A DNA stretch of 64,000 nucleotides from Paraglaciecola sp. 20A4. GTDB taxonomy: Bacteria > Pseudomonadota > Gammaproteobacteria > Enterobacterales > Alteromonadaceae. The stretch is taken from positions 1 to 64,000 of the forward strand of contig NZ_WTPY01000002.1 of the NCBI RefSeq assembly GCF_011378905.1, given 5' to 3'. How positions within the stretch are numbered: the stretch's first letter is position 1; the number at the start of each line of letters is the position of its first letter. Shown here piece by piece: positions 43,619 to 58,100 of the stretch. The notes under the pieces were generated by a model that saw nothing but the letters and a program-made list of their open reading frames with translations, made no database searches and was not told the DNA's origin. Position numbers and translations under genes: made by a program.

Positions 43619-45520
43619 ATGTTTTATCAAGATGAGTTTGATGTAATCGTAGTTGGTGGAGGTCATGCAGGCACAGAAGCAGCCCTTGCGGCAGCACGTA
43701 TGGGCTCAAAAACATTATTACTGACTCACAACATCGAAACCTTAGGTCAGATGTCATGTAACCCAGCAATTGGTGGGATTGGCAAAGGGCATTTAGTTAA
43801 AGAAATCGATGCGCTAGGCGGTACGATGGCAAAAGCTATCGACAAAGGCGGGATCCAATTTCGTACTTTGAATTCCAGTAAAGGGCCAGCGGTCCGGGCT
43901 ACACGAGCGCAAGCGGATAGATCATTATATCGATCAGAAATTCGAAATGTAATTGAACACCAAGACAACCTGACCATTTTTCAGCAATCTTGTGATGATC
44001 TGATTGTAGACAACGAAAGAGTCACCGGCGTAATAACTCAAATGGGTTTAAAATTCCGTGCCAAGACAGTTGTCATCACCGTTGGTACGTTCCTAGGTGG
44101 TACGATCCATATTGGAATGGAAAATTATAAAGGTGGACGCGCAGGAGATCCTCCCTCGATTGCGTTAGCTGATCGCTTACGTGCATTGCCTTTTCGTGTT
44201 TCTCGTTTAAAAACAGGTACACCAGCCCGTTTAGATGCTAGAACACTTGATTACAGTGTGATGCAAGAGCAACTTGGAGACACCCCTACTCCAGTATTTT
44301 CCTTTATGGGCAAAGTAGAAGATCATCCTCAACAAATTGCTTGTTACATCACACATACCAATAGCAAAACCCACGATATTATTCGAGGAGGCTTAGATAG
44401 ATCGCCAATGTACACTGGGGTAATTGAAGGTATTGGTCCGCGTTATTGCCCGTCCATCGAAGATAAAATTAATCGTTTTGCCGATAAAGATTCTCATCAG
44501 ATATTTGTTGAACCTGAAGGTTTAAACAGCATTGAAGTCTACCCTAATGGGATTTCGACTAGCTTGCCTTTTGATGTTCAATTTGCCCTAGTACGTTCTA
44601 TCAAGGGCTTTGAAAATGCGCATATTATACGTCCGGGTTATGCGATCGAATATGATTTCTTCGATCCTAGGGATCTAAAGCAAACCTTAGAAACAAAATT
44701 TATTAAGGGACTCTTCTTCGCTGGTCAGATCAATGGTACTACAGGCTATGAAGAAGCTGGGGCACAAGGTTTAGTGGCTGGAGCCAACGCTTCCCTGCAA
44801 GCTAAAGGTAAAGATCCACTGATCTTACGTCGAGACGAGGCTTATATGGGAGTATTGATCGACGATCTAGCTACCATGGGCACGAAAGAACCCTATCGTA
44901 TGTTTACCAGTCGAGCTGAATACCGTCTGTTACTTCGTGAAGACAACGCTGATATTCGCTTAACAGCTAAAGGTCATGCATTGGGTTTGGTTGACGAAGA
45001 ACGGTGGCAAGCGTTCAACATTAAGCTTGAAGCGATTGAGCTAGAACGTCAACGTTTACGGGATACTTGGGTTTATCCGAAACACGCATCGGCAGAAGCG
45101 CTTAATCCGCTATTGAAGAATCCTCTAAGCAAGGAAAACACTTTAGAAGATCTAATTCGACGACCTGAAATGACCTATAATACCTTGATGAAGGTGACGG
45201 ATTTTGGTCCTGGGTTAACGGATCCTAAAGCGGCAGAACAGGTTGAAATACAGATCAAATACGCCGGTTATATTGAGCGCCAGCAAGATGAGATCGCTAA
45301 ATCACGTAAAAATGAAAATACCTTGATCCCGATTGACTTTAATTATGGTCAAATTTCAGGATTATCAAATGAAGTGGTCGCTAAACTTAGCGATGCCAGA
45401 CCAGAAACGTTAGGTAAAGCATCACGTATATCAGGTATAACCCCAGCGGCTATTTCATTGCTTTTGGTTTACTTAAAAAAGCATGGCCTCCTAAGAAAGT
45501 CAGAGCGTAAAACGGCCTAA
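43619..45520 (+). CDS. mnmG: tRNA uridine 5-carboxymethylaminomethyl modification enzyme MnmG
   Basis: MnmG (GidA) is the FAD-dependent partner of MnmE. The 633-residue protein starts [22 protein letters not shown] with the FAD-binding GGGHAG. It has the [20 protein letters not shown] and [17 protein letters not shown] signatures and the C-terminal GISPAxIS-like [11 protein letters not shown]. Start is supported by GAAGAGG 6 bp upstream. It is the gene next to oriC, and its 5' part is also rich in GATC. The rsmG start overlaps its stop. Confidence 0.98.
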   Translation: MFYQDEFDVIVVGGGHAGTEAALAAARMGSKTLLLTHNIETLGQMSCNPAIGGIGKGHLVKEIDALGGTMAKAIDKGGIQFRTLNSSKGPAVRATRAQADRSLYRSEIRNVIEHQDNLTIFQQSCDDLIVDNERVTGVITQMGLKFRAKTVVITVGTFLGGTIHIGMENYKGGRAGDPPSIALADRLRALPFRVSRLKTGTPARLDARTLDYSVMQEQLGDTPTPVFSFMGKVEDHPQQIACYITHTNSKTHDIIRGGLDRSPMYTGVIEGIGPRYCPSIEDKINRFADKDSHQIFVEPEGLNSIEVYPNGISTSLPFDVQFALVRSIKGFENAHIIRPGYAIEYDFFDPRDLKQTLETKFIKGLFFAGQINGTTGYEEAGAQGLVAGANASLQAKGKDPLILRRDEAYMGVLIDDLATMGTKEPYRMFTSRAEYRLLLREDNADIRLTAKGHALGLVDEERWQAFNIKLEAIELERQRLRDTWVYPKHASAEALNPLLKNPLSKENTLEDLIRRPEMTYNTLMKVTDFGPGLTDPKAAEQVEIQIKYAGYIERQQDEIAKSRKNENTLIPIDFNYGQISGLSNEVVAKLSDARPETLGKASRISGITPAAISLLLVYLKKHGLLRKSERKTA

Positions 45521-46158
45521 TGTCAGACAATACCGAATATTTAGTTAATTTATTAGTAGGCCACGTAAGCAAAACTGACTTGCAGGTTAGTGAGATCCAG
45601 ATACGTAAGTTAGTGGGTTTTGTACAGCTATTACAAAAATGGAATAAAGCTTATAATCTGACGTCAGTGCGCGATGTAGAATCAATGTTGTTAAAACATA
45701 TTATGGATTCAATTGTGGTCGCTAGCCATTTGAATCAAAGCCATTACATCGATGTAGGCACGGGTCCAGGTTTACCTGGGATCCCGTTAGCGATCATGCT
45801 TCCCGACACACACTTCATCTTGCTAGATAGCTTAGGTAAACGCGTTCGGTTTATGAAACAAGTGGCTTATGAGCTTAAGATTGATAATATTATGCCCGTT
45901 CAATCAAGAGTTGAAGACTTTGTTAGTCCCCATCAGTTAAATGGTGTACTAAGCCGCGCTTTTGCTTCGTTGAACGATATGTTGAATTGGTGTCAGCACT
46001 TAATCGATGAAAAGGGTTCATTTATTGCTCTTAAAGGTCAATTACCCCAACAAGAGATAGATGAATTACTTGCAGGCTTTACGGTAGCGAATATTATTCA
46101 ATTACAAGTACCCGAATTAGACGGCGAAAGACATTTAATTAAGATTGTTAAGTCTTAA
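45520..46158 (+). CDS. rsmG: 16S rRNA (guanine-527-N7)-methyltransferase
   Basis: RsmG (GidB) methylates G527 of 16S rRNA. The 212-residue protein has the class I SAM fold with [17 protein letters not shown] and the LNAF/NLTSVRD-type start YNLTSVRD. The ATG overlaps the mnmG stop by one base (TAATG), so the genes are coupled. parA follows after about 110 bp, the classic mnmG-rsmG-parA-parB order. Confidence 0.97.
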   Translation: MSDNTEYLVNLLVGHVSKTDLQVSEIQIRKLVGFVQLLQKWNKAYNLTSVRDVESMLLKHIMDSIVVASHLNQSHYIDVGTGPGLPGIPLAIMLPDTHFILLDSLGKRVRFMKQVAYELKIDNIMPVQSRVEDFVSPHQLNGVLSRAFASLNDMLNWCQHLIDEKGSFIALKGQLPQQEIDELLAGFTVANIIQLQVPELDGERHLIKIVKS

Positions 46159-46269
46159 TCGAGCATTCCCTTTTAGCGGCAAAAGCTTTATCTTCTGCTA
46201 GATAATTTTTTCAATACGTGTATCTGTTATGTGTAACCGATACACAATATATACGACTGGAATACTATT

Positions 46270-47058
46270 TTGGGAAGAGTCATTGCAATTGCCAATCAGA
46301 AAGGTGGCGTAGGTAAAACTACTACTGCGGTGAATGTAGCTGCTTCAATGGCAGCTACCAAGCGTAAAGTCTTATTGATCGATTTAGATCCGCAAGGTAA
46401 CGCCACCATGGGAAGCGGTGTTGACAAGTACGATGCACCTAATACTTGTTACGAATTATTGATCGAAGAAAAGCCCTTCAAAGATGTCGTTATTTCAGAA
46501 ACTACCGGTAAATACGATCTTATTGCCGCTAATGCTGATGTGACTGCCGCTGAAATTAAGTTGATGGAAGTGTTCGCACGGGAACTGCGTTTGCGTAACG
46601 CGTTAGCACCTGTACGAGATTACTATGATTTTATTTTTATTGATTGCCCACCTTCGCTAAATCAATTGACGGTCAATGCGATGGCTGCCGCAGATTCGGT
46701 GTTGGTGCCGATGCAGTGTGAATACTACGCACTTGAAGGATTGACAGCATTAATGGACACCATCAAAAAATTGGCTTCAGTGGTCAATCCAGCATTAACA
46801 ATTGAAGGGGTCTTACGTACCATGTACGATCCACGTAATCGCCTCGCTAATGACGTATCAGAGCAGCTTAAGCGTCACTTTGGTGAACAAGTATACCGTA
46901 CAGTAATACCACGTAATGTTCGTTTGGCTGAAGCACCTAGCTTCGGTACGCCAGCAATGTACTATGATCGCTCTTCTACAGGATCTAAAGCTTACTTGGC
47001 ACTTGCTGGTGAAATACTACGACGTAGTAAAAAAGAAACCGTCGGCAAAGTTAGTTAA
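46270..47058 (+). CDS. parA: Chromosome partitioning ATPase ParA (Soj)
   Basis: ParA is the DNA-bound ATPase that moves ParB-parS complexes during chromosome segregation. The 262-residue protein has the deviant Walker A KGGVGKTTT (about 11-19), LIDLDPQGNATMGSG, and FIDCPPSLN. It lacks the N-terminal DNA-binding domain of plasmid type Ia ParA, as expected for the chromosomal form. The start is TTG with a weak GGA upstream. It is co-transcribed with parB after 33 bp. Confidence 0.97.
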   Translation: MGRVIAIANQKGGVGKTTTAVNVAASMAATKRKVLLIDLDPQGNATMGSGVDKYDAPNTCYELLIEEKPFKDVVISETTGKYDLIAANADVTAAEIKLMEVFARELRLRNALAPVRDYYDFIFIDCPPSLNQLTVNAMAAADSVLVPMQCEYYALEGLTALMDTIKKLASVVNPALTIEGVLRTMYDPRNRLANDVSEQLKRHFGEQVYRTVIPRNVRLAEAPSFGTPAMYYDRSSTGSKAYLALAGEILRRSKKETVGKVS

Positions 47059-47091
47059 CTCAATATTAATACCGGTTGAATAGAGAAATAC

Positions 47092-47964
47092 ATGTCAGTG
47101 AAAAAAAGAGGATTAGGGCGAGGTTTAGATGCATTATTGGCGACGAGCCAGGCATCGCGTAATGCTGAAGGTCAGCAAATTCAGCATAACGACAGCGAAT
47201 TACAACACCTAGCCATCGAGTTTCTCAAACCTGGTAAATATCAACCTCGTAAAGATATGTCGCCTGACGCACTTGAAGATTTGGCGTCTTCTATTCGTTC
47301 TCAGGGTGTTCTTCAGCCGATTATTGTACGCAAGGTTGGCAACAACGAATTCGAAATTATTGCGGGTGAGCGACGTTGGAGAGCATCTCAACTTGCAGCT
47401 TTAGAAACCGTTCCCTGTTTAATCAAAGATGTACCAGATGAAGCCGCTGTTGCAATTGCGTTGATTGAGAATATTCAGCGTGAAGATCTAAATGCTATGG
47501 AAGAGGCCCAAGCACTTGAGCGTCTGATGAATGAATTTGAATTAACTCACCAAGAAGTTGCTAGCGCTGTTGGTAAGTCACGCACTACAGTGACTAATCT
47601 AATGCGCTTAAATAATCTCCATGAAGATGTAAAGTTATTACTAGAACACGGAGATATTGAGATGGGCCACGCTAGAGCACTGCTTGGTCTTGACGGTGAT
47701 TCACAGTTAGAAGCGGCACATATAGTGTCTGGTAAGGGGTTAACCGTTCGTGATACCGAAAATTTAGTACGTAAATTTCTTGAACCAGCTAGCCCTAAAG
47801 TAGATAAAAAAATTGATCCTGATGTTGAGCGTTTGCAAGATAAACTCGCGCAAAATTTAGGCGCACCAGTGCAAATTGCCCATAACGCTAAAGGCAAAGG
47901 GAAAGTCGTTATCAATTTTTCTAGTTTAGACGAATTAGACGGAATTTTGTCGCACATAAAGTAA
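47092..47964 (+). CDS. parB: Chromosome partitioning protein ParB (Spo0J)
   Basis: ParB binds parS and spreads as a CTP-dependent clamp. The 290-residue protein has the conserved start KKRGLGRGLDALL, the CTP-binding region with GERRWRA (about 96-102), ENIQREDLN, the helix-turn-helix near 150-185 (ELTHQEVASAVGKSRTTVTN), and a C-terminal dimerisation part. Its targets are the parS sites listed in recF and after atpC. Confidence 0.97.
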   Translation: MSVKKRGLGRGLDALLATSQASRNAEGQQIQHNDSELQHLAIEFLKPGKYQPRKDMSPDALEDLASSIRSQGVLQPIIVRKVGNNEFEIIAGERRWRASQLAALETVPCLIKDVPDEAAVAIALIENIQREDLNAMEEAQALERLMNEFELTHQEVASAVGKSRTTVTNLMRLNNLHEDVKLLLEHGDIEMGHARALLGLDGDSQLEAAHIVSGKGLTVRDTENLVRKFLEPASPKVDKKIDPDVERLQDKLAQNLGAPVQIAHNAKGKGKVVINFSSLDELDGILSHIK

Positions 47965-47998
47965 TGTTACAAATAGGCAGACGAAATACCCTTTTCAG

Positions 47999-48026
47999 TT
48001 GTAAATTCGTCGCAGATAAGTATACT
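47999..48026 (+). promoter_or_regulatory. Candidate promoter of the atp operon
   Basis: TTGTAA (47999-48004), a 16-bp spacer and TATACT (48021-48026) lie 40 bp upstream of atpI. No other good promoter is visible in the parB-atpI gap. Confidence 0.5.
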
Positions 48027-48065
48027 TTCGGCGCTTTTGAAGGTATCAGCAAGTAGAGGAATAAG

Positions 48066-48455
48066 TTGATAGCGAGTTTAACCGCATCGGGTCGAGCGTT
48101 GGCAAAACGTATTTTTTATTGCCAAGTGATTGTTATTATCGTCCTGAGTGTATTTTTCGCGGTATTTTTTGGTCATAACTCGGCTATATCATCTCTGTTG
48201 GGTGGTCTTATTTGTATGTTGCCCGGCGTCATATTCGCCTATTTTGCTTTTAGATATGCTGGCGCCAGTAAAAATAAACTGGTAGTGCAACAGTTTAATA
48301 AAGGCTCAAAACTCAAATTTTTCACCACTATCATTTTTTTTATTGTGGTTTATCAATGGAACGACGTGCAGCCGCTACCATTGTTGTTGAGTTATGTAGT
48401 GACCTTAGTGAGTCAATGGCCAGCAATATTATTTTTAGGTCGCGTTAGAGAATAA
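48066..48455 (+). CDS. atpI: ATP synthase accessory protein AtpI
   Basis: AtpI is a small membrane protein that helps assemble the c-ring. The 129-residue protein has four hydrophobic segments (about 17-35, 37-57, 77-95, 98-120) and the typical pattern of gammaproteobacterial AtpI. The TTG start is supported by AGAGGA five bases upstream. It is the first gene of the atpIBEFHAGDC operon, whose order equals that of E. coli. Confidence 0.9.
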   Translation: MIASLTASGRALAKRIFYCQVIVIIVLSVFFAVFFGHNSAISSLLGGLICMLPGVIFAYFAFRYAGASKNKLVVQQFNKGSKLKFFTTIIFFIVVYQWNDVQPLPLLLSYVVTLVSQWPAILFLGRVRE

Positions 48456-48464
48456 CGAGACTAA

Positions 48465-49313
<849 letters not shown>

Positions 49314-49360
49314 TTTTACAACGTTTTATTCTTTTAACATTAACTTAAACACAAAGGTGA

Positions 49361-49615
<255 letters not shown>

Positions 49616-49654
49616 GCACCTAACTAGACAATAACGAATATAGGAGGAGCGGTT

Positions 49655-50125
49655 TTGAATATCAATGCCACTCTATTTGGCGAACTTCTAGCATTTATTT
49701 TCTTCGTGTGGTTCTGCATGAAGTTTGTATGGCCCCCAATTATGGGCGCGATAGAAGAACGTCAAAAGAAAATTGCTGACGGTCTTGCTGCGTCTGAACG
49801 TGGCGAAAAAGATCTAGAACTAGCTCAGGAGAAAGCAACTGAGCAGTTAAAAGAGGCGAAAACTCAAGCAGCTGGAATTATCGAGCAGGCTAAGAAGCGT
49901 GGTACTCAAATTGTTGATGAGGAAACGCAACGTGCCCACCAAGAGCGTGAGAATATCATTGCTCAAGGTCATGCTGAAATCGAAGCTGAGCGTAACCGTG
50001 CAAAAGAAGATTTGCGTAAGCAAGTCGCAGCGTTAGCTGTTGCCGGTGCTGAGAGAATTCTTGAGCGTCAAATTGATGCAGCAGCGCAAAGTGACATAGT
50101 TGCAAAACTTGTCGCCGAGCTATAA
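49655..50125 (+). CDS. atpF: F0F1 ATP synthase subunit b
   Basis: Subunit b is the peripheral stalk. The 156-residue protein has one N-terminal membrane helix (about 6-26) and a long, highly charged coiled coil, and has the same length as E. coli AtpF (156). The start is TTG at 49655, with AGGAGCGG just upstream. The next gene, atpH, begins 14 bp after its stop. Confidence 0.97.
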   Translation: MNINATLFGELLAFIFFVWFCMKFVWPPIMGAIEERQKKIADGLAASERGEKDLELAQEKATEQLKEAKTQAAGIIEQAKKRGTQIVDEETQRAHQERENIIAQGHAEIEAERNRAKEDLRKQVAALAVAGAERILERQIDAAAQSDIVAKLVAEL

Positions 50126-50139
50126 GGGGAATTTGAGCT

Positions 50140-50673
50140 ATGTCTGAATTGACTACCATTGCTCGCCCTTACGCAAAAGCTGCGTTCGATTATGCGGTTG
50201 AGCAGAAAATTATCGCGGGCTGGCAAGAAATGCTGGTCTTTGCAGCGCAAGTCGCGGCCAATCCAGACATTAAAAACTTAATGTCTGGGGCTGTCGCGCC
50301 TGATTCGCTAGCAGAGATTTTTAATAAAGTCTGTGGTGAGCAACTCGACCAACATGGTCAGAACCTAGTAAAGGTTTTGGCTGAAAATAAACGTCTTCAA
50401 GCGCTTCCTGAAATCTCTGTTTTGTTTAACGAATTCAAAGCTGAATTCGACAAAGAGATCGATGCTGATGTTATATCAGCAAGCGAACTCAATGCTAAAC
50501 AAAAAGCCGATATTAGCGCAGCCCTTGAAAAGCGTCTTGCACGAAAAGTTAAGCTTAATTGTAGCGTCGACCCTACGCTGATTGCCGGAGTAGTTATTAA
50601 AGCCGGTGATACAGTGATTGATGGATCGGTTAAAAGTAAATTAAACCGTCTCACAGACGCGTTACAAGCATAA
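50140..50673 (+). CDS. atpH: F0F1 ATP synthase subunit delta
   Basis: Subunit delta joins the F1 head to the stalk. The 177-residue protein begins [19 protein letters not shown], the family signature. It has the C-terminal [19 protein letters not shown] motif. AAGGGGAA precedes the ATG, and atpA follows after 13 bp. Confidence 0.97.
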   Translation: MSELTTIARPYAKAAFDYAVEQKIIAGWQEMLVFAAQVAANPDIKNLMSGAVAPDSLAEIFNKVCGEQLDQHGQNLVKVLAENKRLQALPEISVLFNEFKAEFDKEIDADVISASELNAKQKADISAALEKRLARKVKLNCSVDPTLIAGVVIKAGDTVIDGSVKSKLNRLTDALQA

Positions 50674-50686
50674 CGGGGAAAAGAGC

Positions 50687-52228
50687 ATGCAACTGAATTC
50701 CACTGAAATTGCAGAACTGATCAAACAGCGAATTGAACAGTTTGAAGTAGTAAGTGAAGCTCGTAACGAAGGAACTATCGTTGGTGTAACCGACGGTATT
50801 ATCCGTATTCATGGCCTTGCAGATGTAATGCAAGGTGAAATGATTGAGCTTCCTGGTAATCGCTACGCTATCGCATTGAACCTAGAGCGTGACTCTGTAG
50901 GTGCGGTTGTTATGGGCCCTTACGCTGACCTTCAAGAAGGCACAAAGGTAACCTCATCAGGTCGTATCCTTGAAGTACCAGTAGGTCGTGGTTTACTAGG
51001 TCGTGTTGTAAACACACTTGGTGCCCCAATCGATGGTAAAGGTGCAATTGAAGCTGATGGGTTTGAACCCGTAGAAAAAATTGCCCCTGGCGTTATTGAA
51101 CGTCAGTCGGTAGATCAACCTATTCAAACCGGTTATAAATCGGTTGATGCCATGATCCCAGTTGGTCGTGGACAACGTGAATTGGTTATCGGTGACCGTC
51201 AAACAGGTAAAACTGCTTTGGCCATCGATGCGATCATCAATCAAAAAGACTCTGGCGTTAAATGTGTTTATGTAGCAATTGGCCAAAAAGCGTCAACGAT
51301 TGCTAACGTAGTGCGTAAGCTTGAAGAACACGGTGCAATGGCTCATACCATTGTTGTTGCAGCATCTGCTTCTGAATCAGCGGCATTGCAATACCTAGCA
51401 CCATACTCTGGCTGTACTATGGGTGAATACTTCCGTGACCGTGGTGAAGACGCGTTAATCGTATACGATGACCTGTCTAAACAAGCTGTTGCTTATCGTC
51501 AAATTTCACTATTACTACGTCGTCCGCCAGGCCGTGAAGCTTATCCTGGTGACGTTTTCTACTTGCACTCACGTCTTCTAGAACGTGCTGCACGTGTTAA
51601 TGAAAACTACGTAGAGAAGTTCACCAACGGCGAAGTAAAAGGTAAAACAGGTTCTTTGACCGCATTGCCTATTATCGAAACCCAAGCTGGTGACGTATCA
51701 GCATTCGTACCTACCAACGTAATATCAATTACCGATGGTCAGATCTTCCTAGAAACTGATTTGTTTAACTCAGGTATTCGTCCTGCGGTTAATGCTGGTA
51801 TCTCAGTATCTCGTGTTGGTGGTGCTGCACAAACTAAAATCGTTAAGAAGTTAGGTGGTGGTATCCGTCTAGCACTTGCTCAGTATCGTGAATTAGCGGC
51901 ATTCTCGCAATTCGCATCTGACCTTGACGAAGCGACTCGTGCTCAACTTGAGCATGGTGAGCGTGTAATGGAATTAATGAAGCAGAACCAATATTCTCCA
52001 CTTTCAGTGGCTGATATGGCTCTCTCATTGTTCGCTGTTGAGAAAGGTTACTTGAAAGACGTTGAGCTAGATAAAATCTTAGATTTTGAAGCGGCGTTGC
52101 ACTCGTACATGAACAGCGAATACGCTGAGCTGATAAAAACTATCAACGATACAGGTAATTTCAACGCTGAAATTGAAGCCATGTTAGCTGAAGCTTTAGA
52201 GAAATTTAAAGCAACTCAAACTTGGTAA
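50687..52228 (+). CDS. atpA: F0F1 ATP synthase subunit alpha
   Basis: Subunit alpha holds the non-catalytic nucleotide sites. The 513-residue protein has Walker [10 protein letters not shown] (about 169-177), the family signature [13 protein letters not shown], and the same length as the E. coli protein (513). Start [16 protein letters not shown] is typical, with CGGGGAAA upstream. Confidence 0.99.
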   Translation: MQLNSTEIAELIKQRIEQFEVVSEARNEGTIVGVTDGIIRIHGLADVMQGEMIELPGNRYAIALNLERDSVGAVVMGPYADLQEGTKVTSSGRILEVPVGRGLLGRVVNTLGAPIDGKGAIEADGFEPVEKIAPGVIERQSVDQPIQTGYKSVDAMIPVGRGQRELVIGDRQTGKTALAIDAIINQKDSGVKCVYVAIGQKASTIANVVRKLEEHGAMAHTIVVAASASESAALQYLAPYSGCTMGEYFRDRGEDALIVYDDLSKQAVAYRQISLLLRRPPGREAYPGDVFYLHSRLLERAARVNENYVEKFTNGEVKGKTGSLTALPIIETQAGDVSAFVPTNVISITDGQIFLETDLFNSGIRPAVNAGISVSRVGGAAQTKIVKKLGGGIRLALAQYRELAAFSQFASDLDEATRAQLEHGERVMELMKQNQYSPLSVADMALSLFAVEKGYLKDVELDKILDFEAALHSYMNSEYAELIKTINDTGNFNAEIEAMLAEALEKFKATQTW

Positions 52229-52283
52229 TCAATGGCACTGTCTTCGCGGACAGTGCATTCGTTGAATAATCGGAGATAGATTT

Positions 52284-53144
52284 ATGGCTAGCGGTAAAGA
52301 GATAAAAGGTAAGATCGGGAGTATTAAAAATACTCAGAAAATCACCAGTGCAATGGAAATGGTTGCTGCGTCTAAAATGAAAAAGGCGCAAGACCGTATG
52401 ACTGCAAGTCGTCCATACGCTGAGAATATTCGAAACGTGATCGGTCACCTGGCTAACGCTAACCTTGAATATCGCCATCCTTACTTAGAAGACCGTGAGA
52501 TAAAGCGTGTCGGCTATATCGTTATTTCTACTGACCGTGGATTATGTGGTGGTTTAAACACCAACGAATTCAAGAAGGTCACGAAAGAAGCGAAAAAATG
52601 GCAAGAACAAGGTGTAGATGTTGATTTTGCAGCACTGGGTTCTAAATCATGTGCATTTTTCAACCGTTTCGGTGGCAATATGTTGGCCGCTGAATCAGGC
52701 ATTGGTGATTCACCAAGTGTGAAAGATGTTATTGGTTTAGTACGTATTATGCTAACGGCCTTCAACGAAGGTAAAATCGACCGCCTGTATTTGGTGTTCA
52801 ACAAGTTTGTAAACACCATGGCTCAAGAGCCACTGATCGATCAATTGTTACCTTTGCCTAAATCTGACGATAAAGCATTAAAGCACCGTTGGGATTATAT
52901 ATACGAACCGGATCCAAAACCTATTTTGGACACATTATTGGTTCGTTATATTGAGTCTCAAGTATATCAAGGCGTAGTTGAAAACGCTGCCTCCGAGCAA
53001 GCTGCTCGTATGGTCGCTATGAAAGCGGCCACGGATAATGCAGGTGACTTAATTGATGACTTACAACTGATATACAACAAAGCTCGTCAAGCAGCAATCA
53101 CACAAGAAATTAGTGAGATTGTAAGCGGCGCGGCAGCGGTGTAG
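52284..53144 (+). CDS. atpG: F0F1 ATP synthase subunit gamma
   Basis: Subunit gamma is the central rotor shaft. The 286-residue protein starts with the family motif around [18 protein letters not shown] and ends with [15 protein letters not shown], the conserved C-terminal helix. CGGAGA precedes the ATG. Length agrees with E. coli (287). Confidence 0.98.
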   Translation: MASGKEIKGKIGSIKNTQKITSAMEMVAASKMKKAQDRMTASRPYAENIRNVIGHLANANLEYRHPYLEDREIKRVGYIVISTDRGLCGGLNTNEFKKVTKEAKKWQEQGVDVDFAALGSKSCAFFNRFGGNMLAAESGIGDSPSVKDVIGLVRIMLTAFNEGKIDRLYLVFNKFVNTMAQEPLIDQLLPLPKSDDKALKHRWDYIYEPDPKPILDTLLVRYIESQVYQGVVENAASEQAARMVAMKAATDNAGDLIDDLQLIYNKARQAAITQEISEIVSGAAAV

Positions 53145-53157
53145 GCAAAGGTTTTAG

Positions 53158-54561
<1,404 letters not shown>

Positions 54562-54604
54562 GCGTATCTTCGGATACGTTTGATTTTTTTTGTTAGGAGG
54601 GTTT

Positions 54605-55018
54605 ATGGCAATGACAATTCAACTGAACGTGGTAAGCGCAGAAGATAGTATATTTTCTGGACTCGTACAGAGCATTCAAGTTACCGGAAGTGAAGGTGAG
54701 CTTGGTGTTCAGTATGGTCATGCTCCTTTGCTTACTACCATAAAAGCTGGAATGGTTAATGTGGTTAAGCAGTTCGGCGAAGAAGAATTGATTTATGTTG
54801 CTGGCGGTGTACTTGAAGTACAACCTGGTCACATATCAGTACTAGCTGATACAGCAGTACGCGCGTCAGACTTAGATGAGCAAGCCGTTTTGGAGGCGAA
54901 AAAACGTCTAGAAGAACATATTGCAAATCCAAGTGCTGATTTCGAATATGCAGAAGCTGCTGCAGAGCTTGCCGAAACCATCGCGCAGTTACGATTGATT
55001 CGCAAACTTCGCAAATAA
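54605..55018 (+). CDS. atpC: F0F1 ATP synthase subunit epsilon
   Basis: Subunit epsilon couples and inhibits the F1 motor. The 137-residue protein starts [19 protein letters not shown], with GGAGG four bases before the ATG. It has the beta-sandwich pattern with [14 protein letters not shown] and a C-terminal helical hairpin. It is the last gene of the atp operon; a parS-like site and a terminator follow. Confidence 0.97.
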   Translation: MAMTIQLNVVSAEDSIFSGLVQSIQVTGSEGELGVQYGHAPLLTTIKAGMVNVVKQFGEEELIYVAGGVLEVQPGHISVLADTAVRASDLDEQAVLEAKKRLEEHIANPSADFEYAEAAAELAETIAQLRLIRKLRK

Positions 55019-55032
55019 TTGAAATGCTAAAT

Positions 55033-55048
55033 TGTTTCATGTGAAACC
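55033..55048. other. parS-like site after atpC
   Basis: TGTTTCATGTGAAACC matches 14 of 16 bases of TGTTTCACGTGAAACA; the differences are C8 to T and the last base. It lies 15 bp past the atpC stop, overlaps the left arm of the terminator, and is about 12 kb right of oriC. Weaker than the two recF sites. Confidence 0.55.
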
Positions 55049-55069
55049 CGGCTATAAGCCGGGTTTTTT
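55045..55069 (+). terminator. Rho-independent terminator of the atp operon
   Basis: AACCCGGCT and AGCCGGGTT pair around an ATA loop and are followed by a T run, 27 bp past the atpC stop. Confidence 0.92.
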
Positions 55070-55152
55070 GTGTTTAGTATGTTCAGTAAAATGCTCGCTA
55101 AGGCATCACTACTCAATTATTAGTATCCAAACGTAACCAGTAGATTAATATT

Positions 55153-58100
55153 TTACTTCAGGGCCTCTGATAGTCTCTGAAGAGCACTATGAATCGTTTT
55201 AATGGCATGCTCATATACATTTATGTTTTTTTCACCCTCGTTAAGTACGCACGAGAGCTGTGCTAGGTAGACATTGGCGTGTGTCCAAGCGTTGTCTGTA
55301 AAGGCTTGCTGCAAAGAAGCAACTACTTGTATCGCTAAAAGCGTGTCACCTTTTTTGCTCAGTTTACGAATATCATCAAGCATAGCTTCACTGCGTGAAA
55401 TAGCGGTGGGCAATTGTGCTAGATATGTTTCAAAGGATTGATTAAAGTTTACGATTGCCTGAGTGACGTCTACTCCAGGCAGACCAATGCACATATAGGC
55501 GTATTTTAGTGTTTTCGTTATGCTTTTTTCTAATGCAACCTCGTCATTTTTCGCTATGTGCCTTTCAAAAGTTTTAAATACGTCGCTTATATTGGCTAAG
55601 CCAAATGAGCCAGCAGCGCCCTTTATTCTATGAATTGATTCAATGATCGCGTTTAAATCTTTATTTACCCAAGCTTTCTCTATGCTAGCCAGTTCTTTGC
55701 GTAAATCTGCAATGTACCCATTGATTAGCGGTCGCATTTTGTCGTCAGCGACTTTCACCTTATCCGGAGTCGTCAAGTTTAGGTAGCGGCTGACTTTATT
55801 AACAAATATATTTCGTTCAATGGGCTTGGCTAAGTGATCGGTAAAACCAATTCGTAAATAATGATCGACTTCATGTTTCATCGTGTTAGCGGTCAAAGCT
55901 ATAGCGGGCGTAGTAATTCCAATTTTACGGATATATTTGAGGGTTTCGACACCATCAAGCTCAGGCATATGAATATCAAGTAGAAGCAAATTAAATTGTT
56001 CATTCTTTAATACGTCTAATGCCTGACGACCTGTTGCCACTTCAGTTACCGCGATATTCATACGTTTTAGCAGTAAGGCGACTAGCTCTCGATTGTTGGG
56101 GTGATCATCTGCGAGTAACACCTTACAAGCACCTAAAAGAGGTAATTTGGGAGAATGAACAACTTGATTTATGTTTGAAAGATCAGCTTCCTCAGCGGTA
56201 CTTAACCAAGGTGTATCCTTAGGGGTAACCAATTTAACTGTAATAGCAAAGGTACTACCCTGACCGGGCTGACTTTTAGCTTTGATATCGCCCCCTAATC
56301 CTTGCGCTAAGCGTTTCGCTATACTCAGTCCTAAACCTGTCCCTCCTACTTGGCGATTGATTACGCTATCGGCTTGAGTAAAAGGATTAAAAAGCTTATG
56401 TAAATTACCTTGACTGATCCCCTCTCCTGAATCGATTACTTCAATTACTAACATCGAATCGACAATACTGACATATAAACGAATATGCCCGTGATCCGTA
56501 AACTTCAACGCGTTATTCGTTAAATTAAATAATATTTGTTTGAGTCGCGTCGCGTCGGTAATAATCTGTTCAGGCAGAGGAAACGCATAATCTATGCGAA
56601 AACGTAAGCCTTTATCTTTTGCTCTTTTACTCACTACGGATTCTATTTCCCCAAGTAAGGAAAACAAGTGACACGGAGAGGCGTCAAAGTCGAGTTTGTT
56701 GGCATCAATTTTACTGAGGTCAAGAATATCATTAATAATATGCAGTAAATGCGCGCCGTTTTGATAAATAATATTTGTTACGCGCTCTTGCTCCGCTTTA
56801 TCGATATCACCGAGTAATATACCGTCTGCATATCCCATGATGGAAGTTAGAGGCGTGCGGATCTCATGACTCATATTGGCTAAAAAATGATCTTTAGCTG
56901 AATTAGCTTCAACAAGCTTGCGATTAGACAAAGCTAAATTCTGATTGGCTTCACGTAGGGCCTGAGTGCGGAACTCGACGGCTTGTTCAAGCTGAGACTT
57001 GAGTTGAATATTGCGTAAATTTATTAGCCGCATCTTTTCAGCAAGGGCAAATGCCAAAATTAAGGAATCTGCAGCAATACCTACAAAGCCTAATAAATAG
57101 ATATCTATGCTTCCAATACCAGGCAATATTCTTAAATTTAATAAGTTACCGACGATATTTGGCGCTATGACACAAATTAGGGCAAATACAAAATAACGCG
57201 CCGGTTTATAACCTTGTTTCCATGCAACAATACCCACAATTAGACCGATCAATAAAACGGCTGTACTCATTATGGATACGGCTATTAAACCCATAGCTTG
57301 ACTATAAAATGCCAGCGGTAGTAGCAGTAAGCAAAGGCACCCAACTACCAATAGCAGGTACATCGTACGTTTTGATGTAATATTTAGGCGGAAAAATGCA
57401 ATTTGAAAAAATGCGGAAAACGCCGAGCCGAGTAAAAATCCGGGCATTAGCCAAATTTTAGTGCTAAATAGATTTAAATACTCAAATACGCCGAAAAGAG
57501 CAGCCCACGCACTGGCATAAAACAAAGTTGATAGTGCGTAATAAAGATATTGATTGTCACGCATTACAATAAAAATGAATAGGTTGTATAAACCCAGCGC
57601 TAAGCATATTCCAAAGCAGATAAATAAGGTGACATTATGAATAGCTACAATATGCTTCATATGATCTTGAGTTTGTAGCGTTATCTTCATCGGTGCAAAG
57701 AAAAAGTCACTGCTGAATAACATTAACACTGTAACTGTTTCACCAGGTTGTATGGTTATATGACTGCCATAATGTAACGGGTAACTATTTTCATGGTCTA
57801 GTCCAGATAGTGTTGTCAGGGCTGCATTGTTACTCTTATAAACAGATATTTGTAACGTCTCGACAACTGAACCGTTGGGATGAAGAAACCAATTTTGGTT
57901 TTGAGTATCGTTATAAATTTCGAAAACGGTAACGTATCGGTCTTTAAATAGACTACTCATATTCCGATCTTTGAATGAATGTAGCCAGTCTTTCAACGTA
58001 CTTTGATAGTTAGGAATTTGAGCGCTACCTACACTTAAGTACGCTAGCTCAGTGCTAATATCATTGTGCGTTATTTCTGATGTTGAAAAGTGCGGAACTA

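Noticed and set aside
47547-47957. 136-residue minus-strand open frame within parB
   Set aside because: It is antisense to parB, with no start signal or recognisable product.
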